DNA from: JAWKTM01 sp041399085
GTDB lineage: Bacteria; Planctomycetota; Planctomycetia; Pirellulales; Pirellulaceae
Length of the DNA stretch: 64,000 nucleotides
NCBI GenBank assembly: GCA_041399085.1
Contig: JAWKTM010000033.1
Span: forward strand, 13,717 to 77,716
Direction of reading: 5' to 3'
In this document: piece by piece, positions 56,275 to 64,000 of the stretch
Layout of the letters: each line of letters opens with the position of its first letter
How positions within the stretch are numbered: position 1 is the stretch's first letter
Made by a program: the position numbers and the translations under genes
Notes under the pieces: generated by a model
Told to the model about the DNA's origin: nothing
The model's input: the letters and a program-made list of their open reading frames with translations, nothing else
The model's database searches: none

Positions 56275-56969
56275 TTATTGTCCGCAATCTGCCGCTCTTC
56301 GTTCCCGCATGATTTCGGTCATGGCACTACTTAGTAGTCCGTGGGTACGGCGACCATTCCGATGCCCGTAAGCATGATGATTGAGGCAACAACCTTTCCG
56401 GCAGGGCTGGTGGGATAAGCGTCGCCGTATCCAACCGTGGTCAAGGTAACTATTGCCCACCAAAGTGCCGCGGGTATGCTCGGATAGATAGCAGGTTGTG
56501 CCTCGTGTTCGGCGTAGTAAAGCCGCGATGGCGGAGACGTAAATGACAATGGCCGCGATGAATCCGAACACCAGCAATTCCGAGCCTGTTCGTCTAAATG
56601 CTTCGGCGAGCACTCGCATCGCTTCGCTGGCCGACCAAGCTTCAGGATACGGAAGATTCGCAGCAAGCGAATCGCACGAAGTCCTCGCAGGTCCGAGTCC
56701 GAGGGACAGATAGAATGGTAAGACTGCCAGGAGATCAACCACAGCCATGGGCGTGAATGGATAACTTAGCTTCCGATAGCTAGGAGACCAACGGTAAAGA
56801 TATTCCAACGTGAAAACGATCACGACCGCGATTTCGAAATGACAAAGAAACGATGCCAGCGAGCGAGTTCAGGCATCGTTTCCAAGGCCATCGTTACCAT
56901 TGAATAAAGGATCAACGCTTGCACCGTTAGTTCAAAAGCCTGTTTGAGTGAAGCTTGTGCCATTTGCAT
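56275..56969 (-). pseudogene. voltage-gated potassium channel, frameshifted
   Basis: From an ATG at 56969 or 56963, MAQASLKQAFELTVQALILY begins S1. After a frame change near 56825 IVFTLEYLYRWSPSYRKLSY and VVDLLAVLPFYLSLGL follow (S2-S3). Another change near 56695 gives the arginine-rich S4 (RAIRLLRIFRILKLGR), then further shifts near 56640 and 56515. The pore is intact in its own frame: WWAIVTLTTVGYGDAYPTSP with the TVGYGD potassium filter, and SIIMLTGIGMVAVP as the last helix. Four or so single-base changes would restore a protein of about 230 aa in the inner membrane. Confidence 0.72.
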
Positions 56970-57064
56970 TGTCCGACAGTGAAGCCGGTGTCTGAAAATA
57001 CAATCGGGCTAGAAAGGTGGTTGAATGCCCTTGATCGCCACTTGTGTCTGTCCATTCACGAAAT

Positions 57065-57690
57065 TCAAGCCATGGGTTCGTATGTGGATGGAGGGTCGGT
57101 GGGTGGTGTGGAGCCGTGGCCTCGGTCGTAGATGTTGCGGGCGGCGGTCCAGGATTCGGCGAAGGCGACGCCGGCGGGAGTGGTGCGGAAGGCGTCGATC
57201 AGCTTGTCCATGCGTTCGAGGTGTCGGGCAATATCGATGAACCGCTCGCGGAGCATTTTCGTCATAGCGGCTCGGCCCGCGGTGGACGTTTGCGGAGCGG
57301 AGACGATCGCTACGTAGTCTTGCAATTCTTTTTCCATCGCCGCAGCCGAGGCGGCGGTCAGGCCGTAGTCAGCCAGCGGCGCGGCGCGGCCACGGGCGGG
57401 TCGTTGGTTGGGGCTTCGGTCACGGTCGTCGTGCCGATACCGTCGCCTGACGTCGGACTGCCGTCGCTGGCCAACGCCTCTTGCAAGCGATTCAATACCG
57501 TTGGCTGCGGGCGATCAACTGCTCGTCGCGCAGAAGTTGCCAACTGGACGGCGGAAAATCGACCTGGGCGGCCGTTTTTGGTGTCGGTCGAGATAGTACT
57601 CCGACAAGCCGCTCTGGTCCGATAGGCGATCGACTCCAGCTCCTGTTCCTCGCGTCGTTTCTGTTCGGCTTGGCCTGCCGATTGGGCATC
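57065..57690 (-). pseudogene. planctomycete coiled hypothetical protein, 5' truncated and frameshifted
   Basis: Minus-strand pieces in order are QKRREEQELESIAYR, ERLVGVLSRPTPKTAAQVDF, LRDEQLIARSQRYLNRLQEA, SPTSGDGIGTTTVTEAPTND and then MEKELQDYVAIVSAPQTSTA with KMLRERFIDIARHLERMDKL. They lie in three frames over about 620 bases and end at 57065. Upstream the frame runs into a CCACAGAGGCACAAAGAGC repeat near 57720, so the start is missing. The function is unknown. Confidence 0.5.
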
Positions 57691-58137
57691 GCACGGAATC
57701 CACCGGCGATTTGGATTGCCACAGAGGCACAAAGAGCACAAATGGGAAAGGGAATGGCGGTTGGGTTTCGAGCCGTTTTGGCAGCGAATCGAGGTGGGCC
57801 GGCAGCGTGCCGAACCGGGCAGTGCGAGAGCCTGCTATAGCCATGAAAACCTCGATTAAATCCGTTAGGCCAATGGTTTAACGGATGCGAGATCGGCTTT
57901 AAATGGTGGGCAGTCGGATTTTTTCAATGTTCGCACGGGCTGGGGGAGTGACGATTTACCCAGAGAATTAGTGAGCCATCCATTCCGACTTGAGTCATCC
58001 GTCAGTGTAGCCGCGACTAACTCGGCAGGCTTGGTTGCGGCTGGAAGATGCAGGGTAGAAGTCTGGCGGGCGGGTCGTTCCCAGGCTGGCTGCCTGGGAA
58101 CGACGAGGTGATTGGGACCCGCAGTGACGATCGCTGG
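57691..58137. other. non-coding stretch with intergenic repeats
   Basis: 447 bases without a supportable gene. It holds a CCACAGAGGCACAAAGAGC repeat near 57720, a TCCGTTA...TAACGGA hairpin near 57860-57885, and the strong palindrome at 58074-58104. Short open frames on both strands have no ribosome site. Confidence 0.45.
58074..58104. repeat. 13-bp perfect hairpin of an intergenic repeat
   Basis: GTCGTTCCCAGGC and GCCTGGGAACGAC form a perfect 13-bp stem with a TGGCT loop. It lies 34 bases after the stop of the small lipoprotein (minus strand) and could end its transcript. The same GTTCCCAGGC/GCCTGGGAAC palindrome is familiar as a dispersed intergenic repeat. Confidence 0.7.
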
Positions 58138-58605
58138 TCACTTGGATGTCAGACGGAAGTCGACACCTTCATCACCGCCGTCTGGCACGTCGTAGGTGAT
58201 CTTCGATTTGGTGGCGTCGCTATAGTCGGCAGGAATAGTTTCGCCGCCGACCGCTTCCGAGGGATTGGATATTCCCATCGCACGAAGCTGTTCTTCGTCC
58301 ATGCCGGCTTCGGGATCGATTGTGAACGATCCTTTCTTCACCTTGCTGAAGGTGATTTTGTTAAGTCCAGGAACGGCGCCTTGAACCAACTCGTATTTGC
58401 CTTCGGAGTTGGTCTTGCCGTACCCCGAGAACTCCGCGGTATCACTGATAAAGCTAACTTCCACGTCGGCGGCCGGTTGACCATCTAGGAAGACGGTGCC
58501 AGAAACTGGGGCTGTCTTCGGCTTCTTGCGACCGCCGCCTCCGCAGCCGACCAAGAGAACCACAATCAACGTCCAGACCAATCCACTCCTAACTAACCAT
58601 TTCAT
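58138..58605 (-). CDS. small lipoprotein with carboxypeptidase-regulatory-like fold
   Basis: A 155-aa product from the ATG at 58605 (AAGGATA upstream). The lipoprotein signal is VLLVGCG. The mature part has the transthyretin/carboxypeptidase-regulatory pattern VSGTVFLDGQPAADVEVSFI, FSGYGKTNSEGKYEL, and ends in a short strand pair. Planctomycete genomes carry dozens of such lipoproteins directly downstream of DUF1559 genes, as here (108 bases). They are probably envelope-located; no reaction is known. Confidence 0.82.
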   Translation of the reverse strand: MKWLVRSGLVWTLIVVLLVGCGGGGRKKPKTAPVSGTVFLDGQPAADVEVSFISDTAEFSGYGKTNSEGKYELVQGAVPGLNKITFSKVKKGSFTIDPEAGMDEEQLRAMGISNPSEAVGGETIPADYSDATKSKITYDVPDGGDEGVDFRLTSK

Positions 58606-58713
58606 CGCGGATGTATCCTTCAGAGTTTCAAACAAGTAAGCAAGAACTGCGAGCGAGGCAGGTGCGAACGCAACTCTGCCTTGCTCCTTAAAGAATGAGT
58701 TTGCAAAGAGGTG

Positions 58714-59727
58714 CTATGGAAGGGTAACCGCTTGTCCGTCGTGAATATAAGCCAGACGAACGAGAATCCCGTAATCCATTGTTTCCGGTAGAAATCGTGT
58801 GGAACCATCACAAAGCGCGAATTGGGCTCCGCCCGGATGTAGGCTGCCCCAACCCCATGCATATTGGCGTCCTAGCGTGTCATTGTTATAGGCGGCATTA
58901 ATATGCCAATCGCGACTCTCCGTTGCCGTGGGCGTCGGGACATTGGAAGTGATGGTTGATACGGTTCGACCATGACAACATGTATGGGCGCCATTTAGCC
59001 CCCAGGGGCCATAGCTCGTGGAGGTTTTGAATCGACCACCGGCGGCTTCACCCGTGGCGATGGTATTCGAGGTTCCGTCCGTCAAGGCTGCCATGTTTGC
59101 GGCTCCGTCGTTGCCGAAGGTACCTTGACGCATGTCTCCGGACAAGTTTTGCCAGGGCTGATCATAGTCGGTGAACACACCGGTCGAGAAGAGATAGCTG
59201 GTGCGAACGGCGTCGTTGCGCGAATAGAAGTCGGCCGAGTTCCCCGCGCCGCTGTTGACGATTTCGCCAGCCTGCGGGTGAGACGGGCACAGCAGCATTT
59301 CGATTTTGGCGCTGTAAATCGCCTTGTTAACCGTGTCGGGTTGCCCGTTCGCTATCGCGGCTCCGTAGGGGCTGGAAACCGATGAAGGTGCGCCGAAATT
59401 GTAATTGTCGTGCAGTGGGCCTTGTTCGTAGAACGGAGCCAGCAGAATCCAACCAGTGGTGTTCTTCACGCCGCCGTGGGCCGTGTGATAGGCGGCATTG
59501 TTATACCTCCCCGATGCAATGAGTGCGGGAGGGAAAACTTTGTATGTATCGTGATAGTTTTGTATTGCCAGGCCCTGCTGCTTAAGGTTGTTAGCGCAAC
59601 TCGATCTGCGAGCTGCTTCCCGCGCTGCCTGAACGGCAGGCAAAAGCATGGCCACTAAAACGCCAATAATGGCAATCACCACCAACAATTCAACGAGCGT
59701 GAATCCGAGTCGACGAGATCGAACCAT
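58714..59727 (-). CDS. DUF1559 prepilin-like protein
   Basis: A 337-aa protein from the ATG at 59727 with GGAGAG upstream; the frame is open further but the type-IV prepilin leader fixes the start: GFTLVELLVVIAIIGVLVA preceded by a basic MVRSRRL. AAREAARRSSCANNLKQQGL follows, then the DUF1559 body with TDGTSNTIATGEAAGGR and the C-terminal SLHPGGAQFALCDGSTRFLP. The family is very expanded in planctomycetes. It is processed by a prepilin peptidase and located in the envelope; its role is unclear. It is co-directional with the small lipoprotein. Confidence 0.93.
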   Translation of the reverse strand: MVRSRRLGFTLVELLVVIAIIGVLVAMLLPAVQAAREAARRSSCANNLKQQGLAIQNYHDTYKVFPPALIASGRYNNAAYHTAHGGVKNTTGWILLAPFYEQGPLHDNYNFGAPSSVSSPYGAAIANGQPDTVNKAIYSAKIEMLLCPSHPQAGEIVNSGAGNSADFYSRNDAVRTSYLFSTGVFTDYDQPWQNLSGDMRQGTFGNDGAANMAALTDGTSNTIATGEAAGGRFKTSTSYGPWGLNGAHTCCHGRTVSTITSNVPTPTATESRDWHINAAYNNDTLGRQYAWGWGSLHPGGAQFALCDGSTRFLPETMDYGILVRLAYIHDGQAVTLP

Positions 59728-60212
59728 GACATGCTCTCCAGAAAGAGAAAAAGAAGAAGATACACGGTGTAAACCCCGAATGGGGAAAAACGATTCGCTC
59801 GATTTTGATGAGGTTGCGGAATTTTCATTCCAGCGATGTGCCATGATTGGAATCGAGAACGACAAAAATTGCAACAAAGTCCGTGGCGGATTTCCGTAAA
59901 GTCTCTTCCTGGATGGCGTTGGGGACGAAAATATTTTGGCGTTCGCACATCTTGAGAGAGACGTTTTGCGATGAATTTGCACGTCGTTCCCCAATAGCTT
60001 CGAAGATTGGACGTCGCTAAGGCCATCTCCGTCATGTGGTTTGCCGAAGCTGGTTTGGGCGGTATTGCGGGTCGCCGGGTGGTTGGAGATGTCGCTAGCT
60101 ATGCCCGGTTGCCGATATCCGCCTCTAATTCAGGCACGGTCATCAGCGATAAAGACGGTTGCGGGCAGACTGTCGTAAGTTGGGGATGCGCGATCAACGC
60201 CGCCGAGTTGCG
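59728..60212. other. intergenic region upstream of the DUF1559 gene
   Basis: 485 bases between the histidine kinase stop and the DUF1559 start, both on the minus strand. It should hold the DUF1559 promoter. A small CCCC-GAAT-GGGG hairpin lies near 59776. Open frames on both strands look non-coding. Nothing else was recognised. Confidence 0.4.
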
Positions 60213-62393
60213 TTAAGCGTCGGCTGGAAGCGGTGGACGTGAGGCGGCGGGCGGGTTGCGGAAGAATTGGGCGAGGATGTGGACGTCGACGGGCTTGACC
60301 ATGTGGACGTCGAAGCCGGCGGCGAGGGCTTGGCGGCGGTCTTCTTCTTGGCCGTAGCCGGTTAGCGCGACCAGCAGCAGGTCGTCGGGGATGGCGGCGT
60401 CCGAGCGAAGTTGGCGGGCGACTTCGTAGCCGCTCATGCCTGGCATGGCGATGTCGAGGAAGATGACATCCGGGCGATAGTCCAACGCGGCTTCGATCGC
60501 CGAGCTGCCGTCGTTCCGCGTTTCGACTTCGTGCCCCATGCGTTTCAACACCATGGCCAGCGTCCGCGCGGAGGCTCGCACGTCGTCGACCACCAGCACT
60601 CGGCGAGGCGGGACTTCCCACACGGACGGCTCGCTGGCGACAGCCGGAGCGGGATGAAGCCCCGCCGGCGGATCGATTCGCAGCGTGTCGTCGGCGTGAG
60701 CCACTTCCGTATCGTGCGCGTGTTGCGGTTTCGATGTGGATGACGAGGAGCTGGCGGCGAGCGGTTCGACGCGCGTCAGCGGGAGCGTGACGGCGAAGTC
60801 GCTGCCGAGATTCGGACCGTCGCTGGTGGCCGAGACCGTGCCGCCGTGGGATTCGATCAGGCTGCGGACCAGTGTCAGTCCGATGCCGAGTCCGCCGTGG
60901 GCTCGTTCCAGGGATTGATCGACTTGCGTGAACGGTTCGAAGATGCGTTGCAGGTATTCGGCGGGGATTCCGGGGCCGTTGTCTTGGACATGCACGGTCG
61001 CCAAGCCGTTGCTGGCCGCGGCGGTCAGACGAATGCGGGCGTTGTCGCCGGCGTATTTCGAGGCGTTGTGCAGGAGGTTATCGAAGACTTGTTTGAGGCG
61101 GACCGGGTCGCCTTCGACGATCCAGCGTTTGTCGGGCAGGTCGGCGTCGAGCGACTGATTCGCTTTGTTGGCCATCGGACGAATGCAGTCCACGGCGTCT
61201 CGCAGCAGTTGAACGAGATCGATCGGCTGGCGACGCAGTTCGACTTTGCCTCGCGAGATGCGATTCACGTCCAGCAGTTCGTCGACCAGCGCGAGCACAT
61301 GGCCGAGTTGCGATTGCATCATGCCACGCAGCCGCTCTTGCTCGGCCGGGTCGTCTTGAAGCGCGGGCCAGACGGCCAGGGCGTTGCTGATCGGGGCGAG
61401 CGGATTGCGGAGCTCATGGGCCAGCACGGCCAGAAAGTGGTCCTTGCGCTGATCGGCTTCGGCCAATTGACGCGTGCGTTCGGCGATGCGGGTTTCGAGG
61501 TCGTCCGCGGCGGCTTGCAATTCGTGCATTCCGGCGGCCAGCACCAGAAACGGCACGGCGGCCACGGACAGCAGGAACTGGAGCGCGAATACTTGTTGGG
61601 CCACGGGCAACCCGGCTTGCGCGATCGGCCCGCGGCCGTGCAAGGTGTTCCAGATCGCGACCAAGGCGATCACCACGATGGCCAGCGAAACGGATTTGGC
61701 ACAGAAACGCAGGGCTGGCCACAGCAGGATCGGAATCACGGCGAATGTAAAGCCGAACACGGGATGAACGTCGCTGAACACGATGTGGGATAGCAACGCG
61801 GTCGAGGCCAGCATGGCGACGAGTTCGAAGCGGCGGGGCCAAGAGAGCAGACGGAGGTTGTCCCATTGCTGGCGCAGCGCGGCGACCACGAGCGGACCGA
61901 CCAGCAGCATTCCCATCACGTCGCTGGACCACCAGACGGCCCAGGTGGGAAAGTAGTTGGCCGTGGGTTGCCAGAAGCAGACGATCGCCGCGCCGATGGT
62001 GGCTCCGCAAGCGGCGGCGAGTGCGGCCAGGGGCATGCCGAGCAGCACATGCCGGCGGCTGCGAAGCGTGAAATGTGGCTCGCGAAATCGCTGGAGCAAG
62101 TAGGCGCCGACAACGGCCTCGACCGAGTTGGCTAGCGTGAAGCCAAGCGAGACGAGCGGTGGTTTTTGGTGCCAGCCAATATCGGACACGAGATTCGCCG
62201 CGATTGCCGCCGCGATGAACCAAGGCCAGCGACGTGGCGGAACAAAAAACAACACGCCGACGAAGATGCCGCTGGGGGGCCAAAACGTGGCGATGCTGGC
62301 TTGTTGGAACGACAAAGCATGACCGACTTCGGCGGCCAAGAAGTAGGCCAGTCCAAACGCAAGAGCCGAAAGATACGGCCGGAGTTTGAACAT
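60213..62393 (-). CDS. hybrid sensor histidine kinase with MASE1-like membrane domain and receiver
   Basis: A 726-aa protein (GAGG five bases before the ATG at 62393). Residues 1-285 hold about eight membrane segments with QQASIATFWPPSGIFVGVLF, typical of MASE1 sensors. A short coiled segment (AERTRQLAEADQRKDHF) is followed by the dimerisation/phospho-acceptor domain with His326 (LAHELRNPLAPI). The ATPase follows with NLLHNASKYAG, DNGPGIP and GGLGIGLTLVRSLIESHGG. An acidic linker leads to a receiver with RVLVVDD and phospho-acceptor Asp647 (VIFLDIAMPGMSG), ending in VALTGYG and MVKPVD. The signal is unknown; output would be by phosphotransfer, since no DNA-binding domain is attached. Confidence 0.93.
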   Translation of the reverse strand: MFKLRPYLSALAFGLAYFLAAEVGHALSFQQASIATFWPPSGIFVGVLFFVPPRRWPWFIAAAIAANLVSDIGWHQKPPLVSLGFTLANSVEAVVGAYLLQRFREPHFTLRSRRHVLLGMPLAALAAACGATIGAAIVCFWQPTANYFPTWAVWWSSDVMGMLLVGPLVVAALRQQWDNLRLLSWPRRFELVAMLASTALLSHIVFSDVHPVFGFTFAVIPILLWPALRFCAKSVSLAIVVIALVAIWNTLHGRGPIAQAGLPVAQQVFALQFLLSVAAVPFLVLAAGMHELQAAADDLETRIAERTRQLAEADQRKDHFLAVLAHELRNPLAPISNALAVWPALQDDPAEQERLRGMMQSQLGHVLALVDELLDVNRISRGKVELRRQPIDLVQLLRDAVDCIRPMANKANQSLDADLPDKRWIVEGDPVRLKQVFDNLLHNASKYAGDNARIRLTAAASNGLATVHVQDNGPGIPAEYLQRIFEPFTQVDQSLERAHGGLGIGLTLVRSLIESHGGTVSATSDGPNLGSDFAVTLPLTRVEPLAASSSSSTSKPQHAHDTEVAHADDTLRIDPPAGLHPAPAVASEPSVWEVPPRRVLVVDDVRASARTLAMVLKRMGHEVETRNDGSSAIEAALDYRPDVIFLDIAMPGMSGYEVARQLRSDAAIPDDLLLVALTGYGQEEDRRQALAAGFDVHMVKPVDVHILAQFFRNPPAASRPPLPADA

Positions 62394-62634
62394 TGCTGCC
62401 TCGCTTCATTCCCTGTCTCGAAGCCGCTTGTCCCCGGCGGCTGCCCGGTTTTCGAGTCTAAGACAACGTGTCTCGTCGAGCAATTGCCGACGGTTGTTGA
62501 TGACAACTGTGACGCATCGAGTGGTGAAGTGTTAGGAAAAGAAAACAGGCGTTGCCTCCGCCGTGGATGGCAACGCCTGTTGGTAGTTGTGGGGATGGAA
62601 TCGCGCGGTGCGAATTGGTTCGATGTGGGCGGGC
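62394..62634. other. intergenic region with terminator
   Basis: 241 bases between the DUF1501 stop and the histidine kinase start, both on the minus strand. It holds the strong terminator at 62537-62581 and should hold the kinase promoter in the part near 62394-62530; no boxes could be assigned. Confidence 0.45.
62537..62581 (-). terminator. rho-independent terminator of the DUF1501 gene
   Basis: AACAGGCGTTGCC and GGCAACGCCTGTT form a perfect 13-bp stem with a 12-base loop. On the minus strand it is followed by TTTTCTTTT. It lies 54 bases after the DUF1501 stop. Confidence 0.8.
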
Positions 62635-63915
62635 TTAGACCAGTTCGCTAATCGGATCGCGGAAGTCCAGCAGATACTGGGGCCGGCCGTTGGGATCGGT
62701 GATCGTGGTGCTGGCCGGATCGATGCCCATGTTGCGATACAGCGTGGCATGCACTTCTTGATAATCGACCGGTCGGTCCTGGGCTTCTTCGGCGTAGCGG
62801 CTGCTGGTGCCGATCGCTTGACCGGTTCGCATGCCGCCGCCGGCCAGCCAAGCCATCGACAGCTTGGGCCAGTGATCGCGGCCGGCGCTCTTGTTCACGC
62901 GTGGCGTCCGACCGAACTCGCCCCACACGACGACCGATACGTCGTCGAGCATGTCGAACCGCTGGAGGTCGTCCAGCAGCGCGGCGAGGCTTTGGTCCAT
63001 ATTCGTGAGGTTCTTCTTCAGCGTCACGAAGTTGTTGCGGTGCGTATCCCAACCGCCCCACGAGGCGTTCAGCGTCACGACTCGCACGCCGGCTTGGATC
63101 AGCCGCCGGGCATACAGCACGTTCTGGCCGGGGCGGCCGTAGCGGTCGACGATCGCCGGATCTTCTTGCTTCAGGTCCAACGCGTTGGCGACTTCGCCCG
63201 ACGTGACCATGTCATAGGCTCGTTGCGTGTAGCTGTCCAAAGCGTCGAGCTGGCCGCTGCCGTCGATATCGCGGCGGATCGTGTCGAGCGAAGTGAGCAG
63301 GCTTGTGCGGTCGGATAGACGATCGACCGTCATGTTGCCATTCATACGCAGGACCTTCATCGCCTCGCTGGGCGAGAACGGTGAATAGACCGGGCCGAGG
63401 TAGCCGGGCGATCCGCCGTTGTACGAGACGAAGGCCGGTGCGCCGTTCGGCGAGCTGCCGTGGAGCTTGGCGATGACGCTGCCGATCGACGGTCGGCCGC
63501 CGACGTTTGTGAGACTCTTGGTATTGAAGCCCGTGTGCGTTTGGAAATTGCTGTGGCCGGCGTTGGATCCGACCAATGAGCGAATCACGGCGAACTTGTC
63601 GGCCATCTTCGCCAGTTGGGGCAAGTGCTCGCAGATTTCGAGGCCGGGCACGTTCGTGCGGATCGGATTGAACTCGCCGCGGAATTCGGCCGGCGCGTTG
63701 GGCTTGAGATCGAAGATGTCTTGGTGCGAAGGCCCGCCGCTGAGATGGATGTTGATGATGGCTTTGTTCGAGGCTCGCACGCCGGAAACCGCTTCGGCTC
63801 GCAGCAAGTCGGCCAGCGTCAGGCTGCCGATGCCCAATGCCCCGATTTTCAGGAACGAACGTCGCGAGACGCCATCACACGTTTTGTGTCGATCGCCAAA
63901 CTTAATCGTCAACAT
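62635..63915 (-). CDS. DUF1501 protein, Tat-exported
   Basis: A 426-aa protein. The twin-arginine signal is SRRSFLKIGALGIGSLTLAD. The body matches DUF1501: INIHLSGGPSHQDIFDLKPN, GEFNPIRTNVPGLEICEHLP, GWDTHRNNF, VVVWGEFGRTPRVN and GRDHWPKLSMAWLAGGGMRT, ending near QYLLDFRDPISELV. The family resembles alkaline-phosphatase/sulfatase-fold enzymes and is normally encoded directly after a DUF1549/DUF1553 cytochrome-like protein, which would lie to the right of this window. Likely periplasmic; the reaction is not established. Confidence 0.95.
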   Translation of the reverse strand: MLTIKFGDRHKTCDGVSRRSFLKIGALGIGSLTLADLLRAEAVSGVRASNKAIINIHLSGGPSHQDIFDLKPNAPAEFRGEFNPIRTNVPGLEICEHLPQLAKMADKFAVIRSLVGSNAGHSNFQTHTGFNTKSLTNVGGRPSIGSVIAKLHGSSPNGAPAFVSYNGGSPGYLGPVYSPFSPSEAMKVLRMNGNMTVDRLSDRTSLLTSLDTIRRDIDGSGQLDALDSYTQRAYDMVTSGEVANALDLKQEDPAIVDRYGRPGQNVLYARRLIQAGVRVVTLNASWGGWDTHRNNFVTLKKNLTNMDQSLAALLDDLQRFDMLDDVSVVVWGEFGRTPRVNKSAGRDHWPKLSMAWLAGGGMRTGQAIGTSSRYAEEAQDRPVDYQEVHATLYRNMGIDPASTTITDPNGRPQYLLDFRDPISELV

Positions 63916-64000
63916 CGTCTTGGCCCTCCCAGATCTAGCCAGAATCCAATCGCGAGCGTCGACCTTCGACCGCCCGGTTCTTCCATGCCGATGTCGCCGC

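Noticed and set aside
61414..62409. A 331-codon minus-strand frame overlapping the histidine kinase
   Set aside because: It is the kinase in another frame: Arg/Pro/Ser-rich with no recognisable motifs, while the kinase frame carries all family motifs.

Overview
The window looks like chromosome of a planctomycete (Planctomycetota, probably the Pirellula/Blastopirellula side). The case rests on gene families that cluster in that phylum: a Tat-exported DUF1501 protein, a DUF1559 prepilin-like protein beside a small lipoprotein, two secreted sulfatases, a giant cell-surface protein with an LEDR motif and dockerin repeats, and an ECF sigma factor next to a Ser/Thr kinase. Short hairpin repeats sit between genes. 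No rRNA, tRNA, CRISPR array or prophage was seen.

Layout. 1-2.4 kb: a coiled-coil membrane protein (cut by the left edge), a ubiquitin-conjugating-enzyme (E2)-fold protein that lacks the catalytic cysteine, and a membrane-anchored RING-like zinc-finger protein, followed by a scar carrying a second RING tail. 2.4-7.2 kb: an SRPBCC protein, a sulfatase, a small membrane protein and a Tyr/His-rich TPR protein. 7.4-9.75 kb: a broken priA. 10.1-21.5 kb: a giant secreted protein with a vanadium-haloperoxidase-like domain, open for about 2,200 codons and then broken by a stop and frameshifts. 21.6-26.4 kb: a frameshifted low-molecular-weight phosphatase, then a SNF2 helicase and a SWIM zinc-finger protein. 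26.5-31.3 kb: two envelope proteins, then an ECF sigma factor and a Ser/Thr kinase with a zinc-finger N-terminus and a beta-helix-like C-terminus. 31.5-39.2 kb: a tight operon SWIM - DUF5691 - MoxR ATPase - DUF5682 - VWA. 39.2-42.4 kb: a small membrane protein, a broken FAD oxidoreductase, a DUF1028 protein and a 21-base tandem repeat. 42.5-48.0 kb: an accessory island with IS5 and IS630 remnants and WG-repeat genes, bracketed by two direct copies of a peroxiredoxin-like gene. 48.1-55.6 kb: a secreted propeller-like protein, glucose-6-phosphate dehydrogenase, a second sulfatase, a conserved hypothetical and a PadR/HAAS pair. 55.6-58.1 kb: remnants (Mrr-like, K+ channel, coiled protein) and palindromic repeats. 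58.1-64 kb: lipoprotein, DUF1559 protein, hybrid histidine kinase and DUF1501 protein.

The two most interesting blocks are the pseudo-E2/RING module at the left end and the five-gene MoxR/VWA operon in the middle. The first resembles a pared-down ubiquitin-type E2/E3 pair. The second is a conserved but functionally obscure ATPase/metal-ion-adhesion cassette.

Caution: about a dozen genes contain single-base frameshifts, several in short homopolymers, while many long genes are perfectly open. Some of the broken genes may be assembly errors. priA, the 3' half of the giant gene, the IS remnants and the first peroxiredoxin copy carry several independent lesions and look genuinely decayed. All calls come from reading the sequence; no database search was possible.
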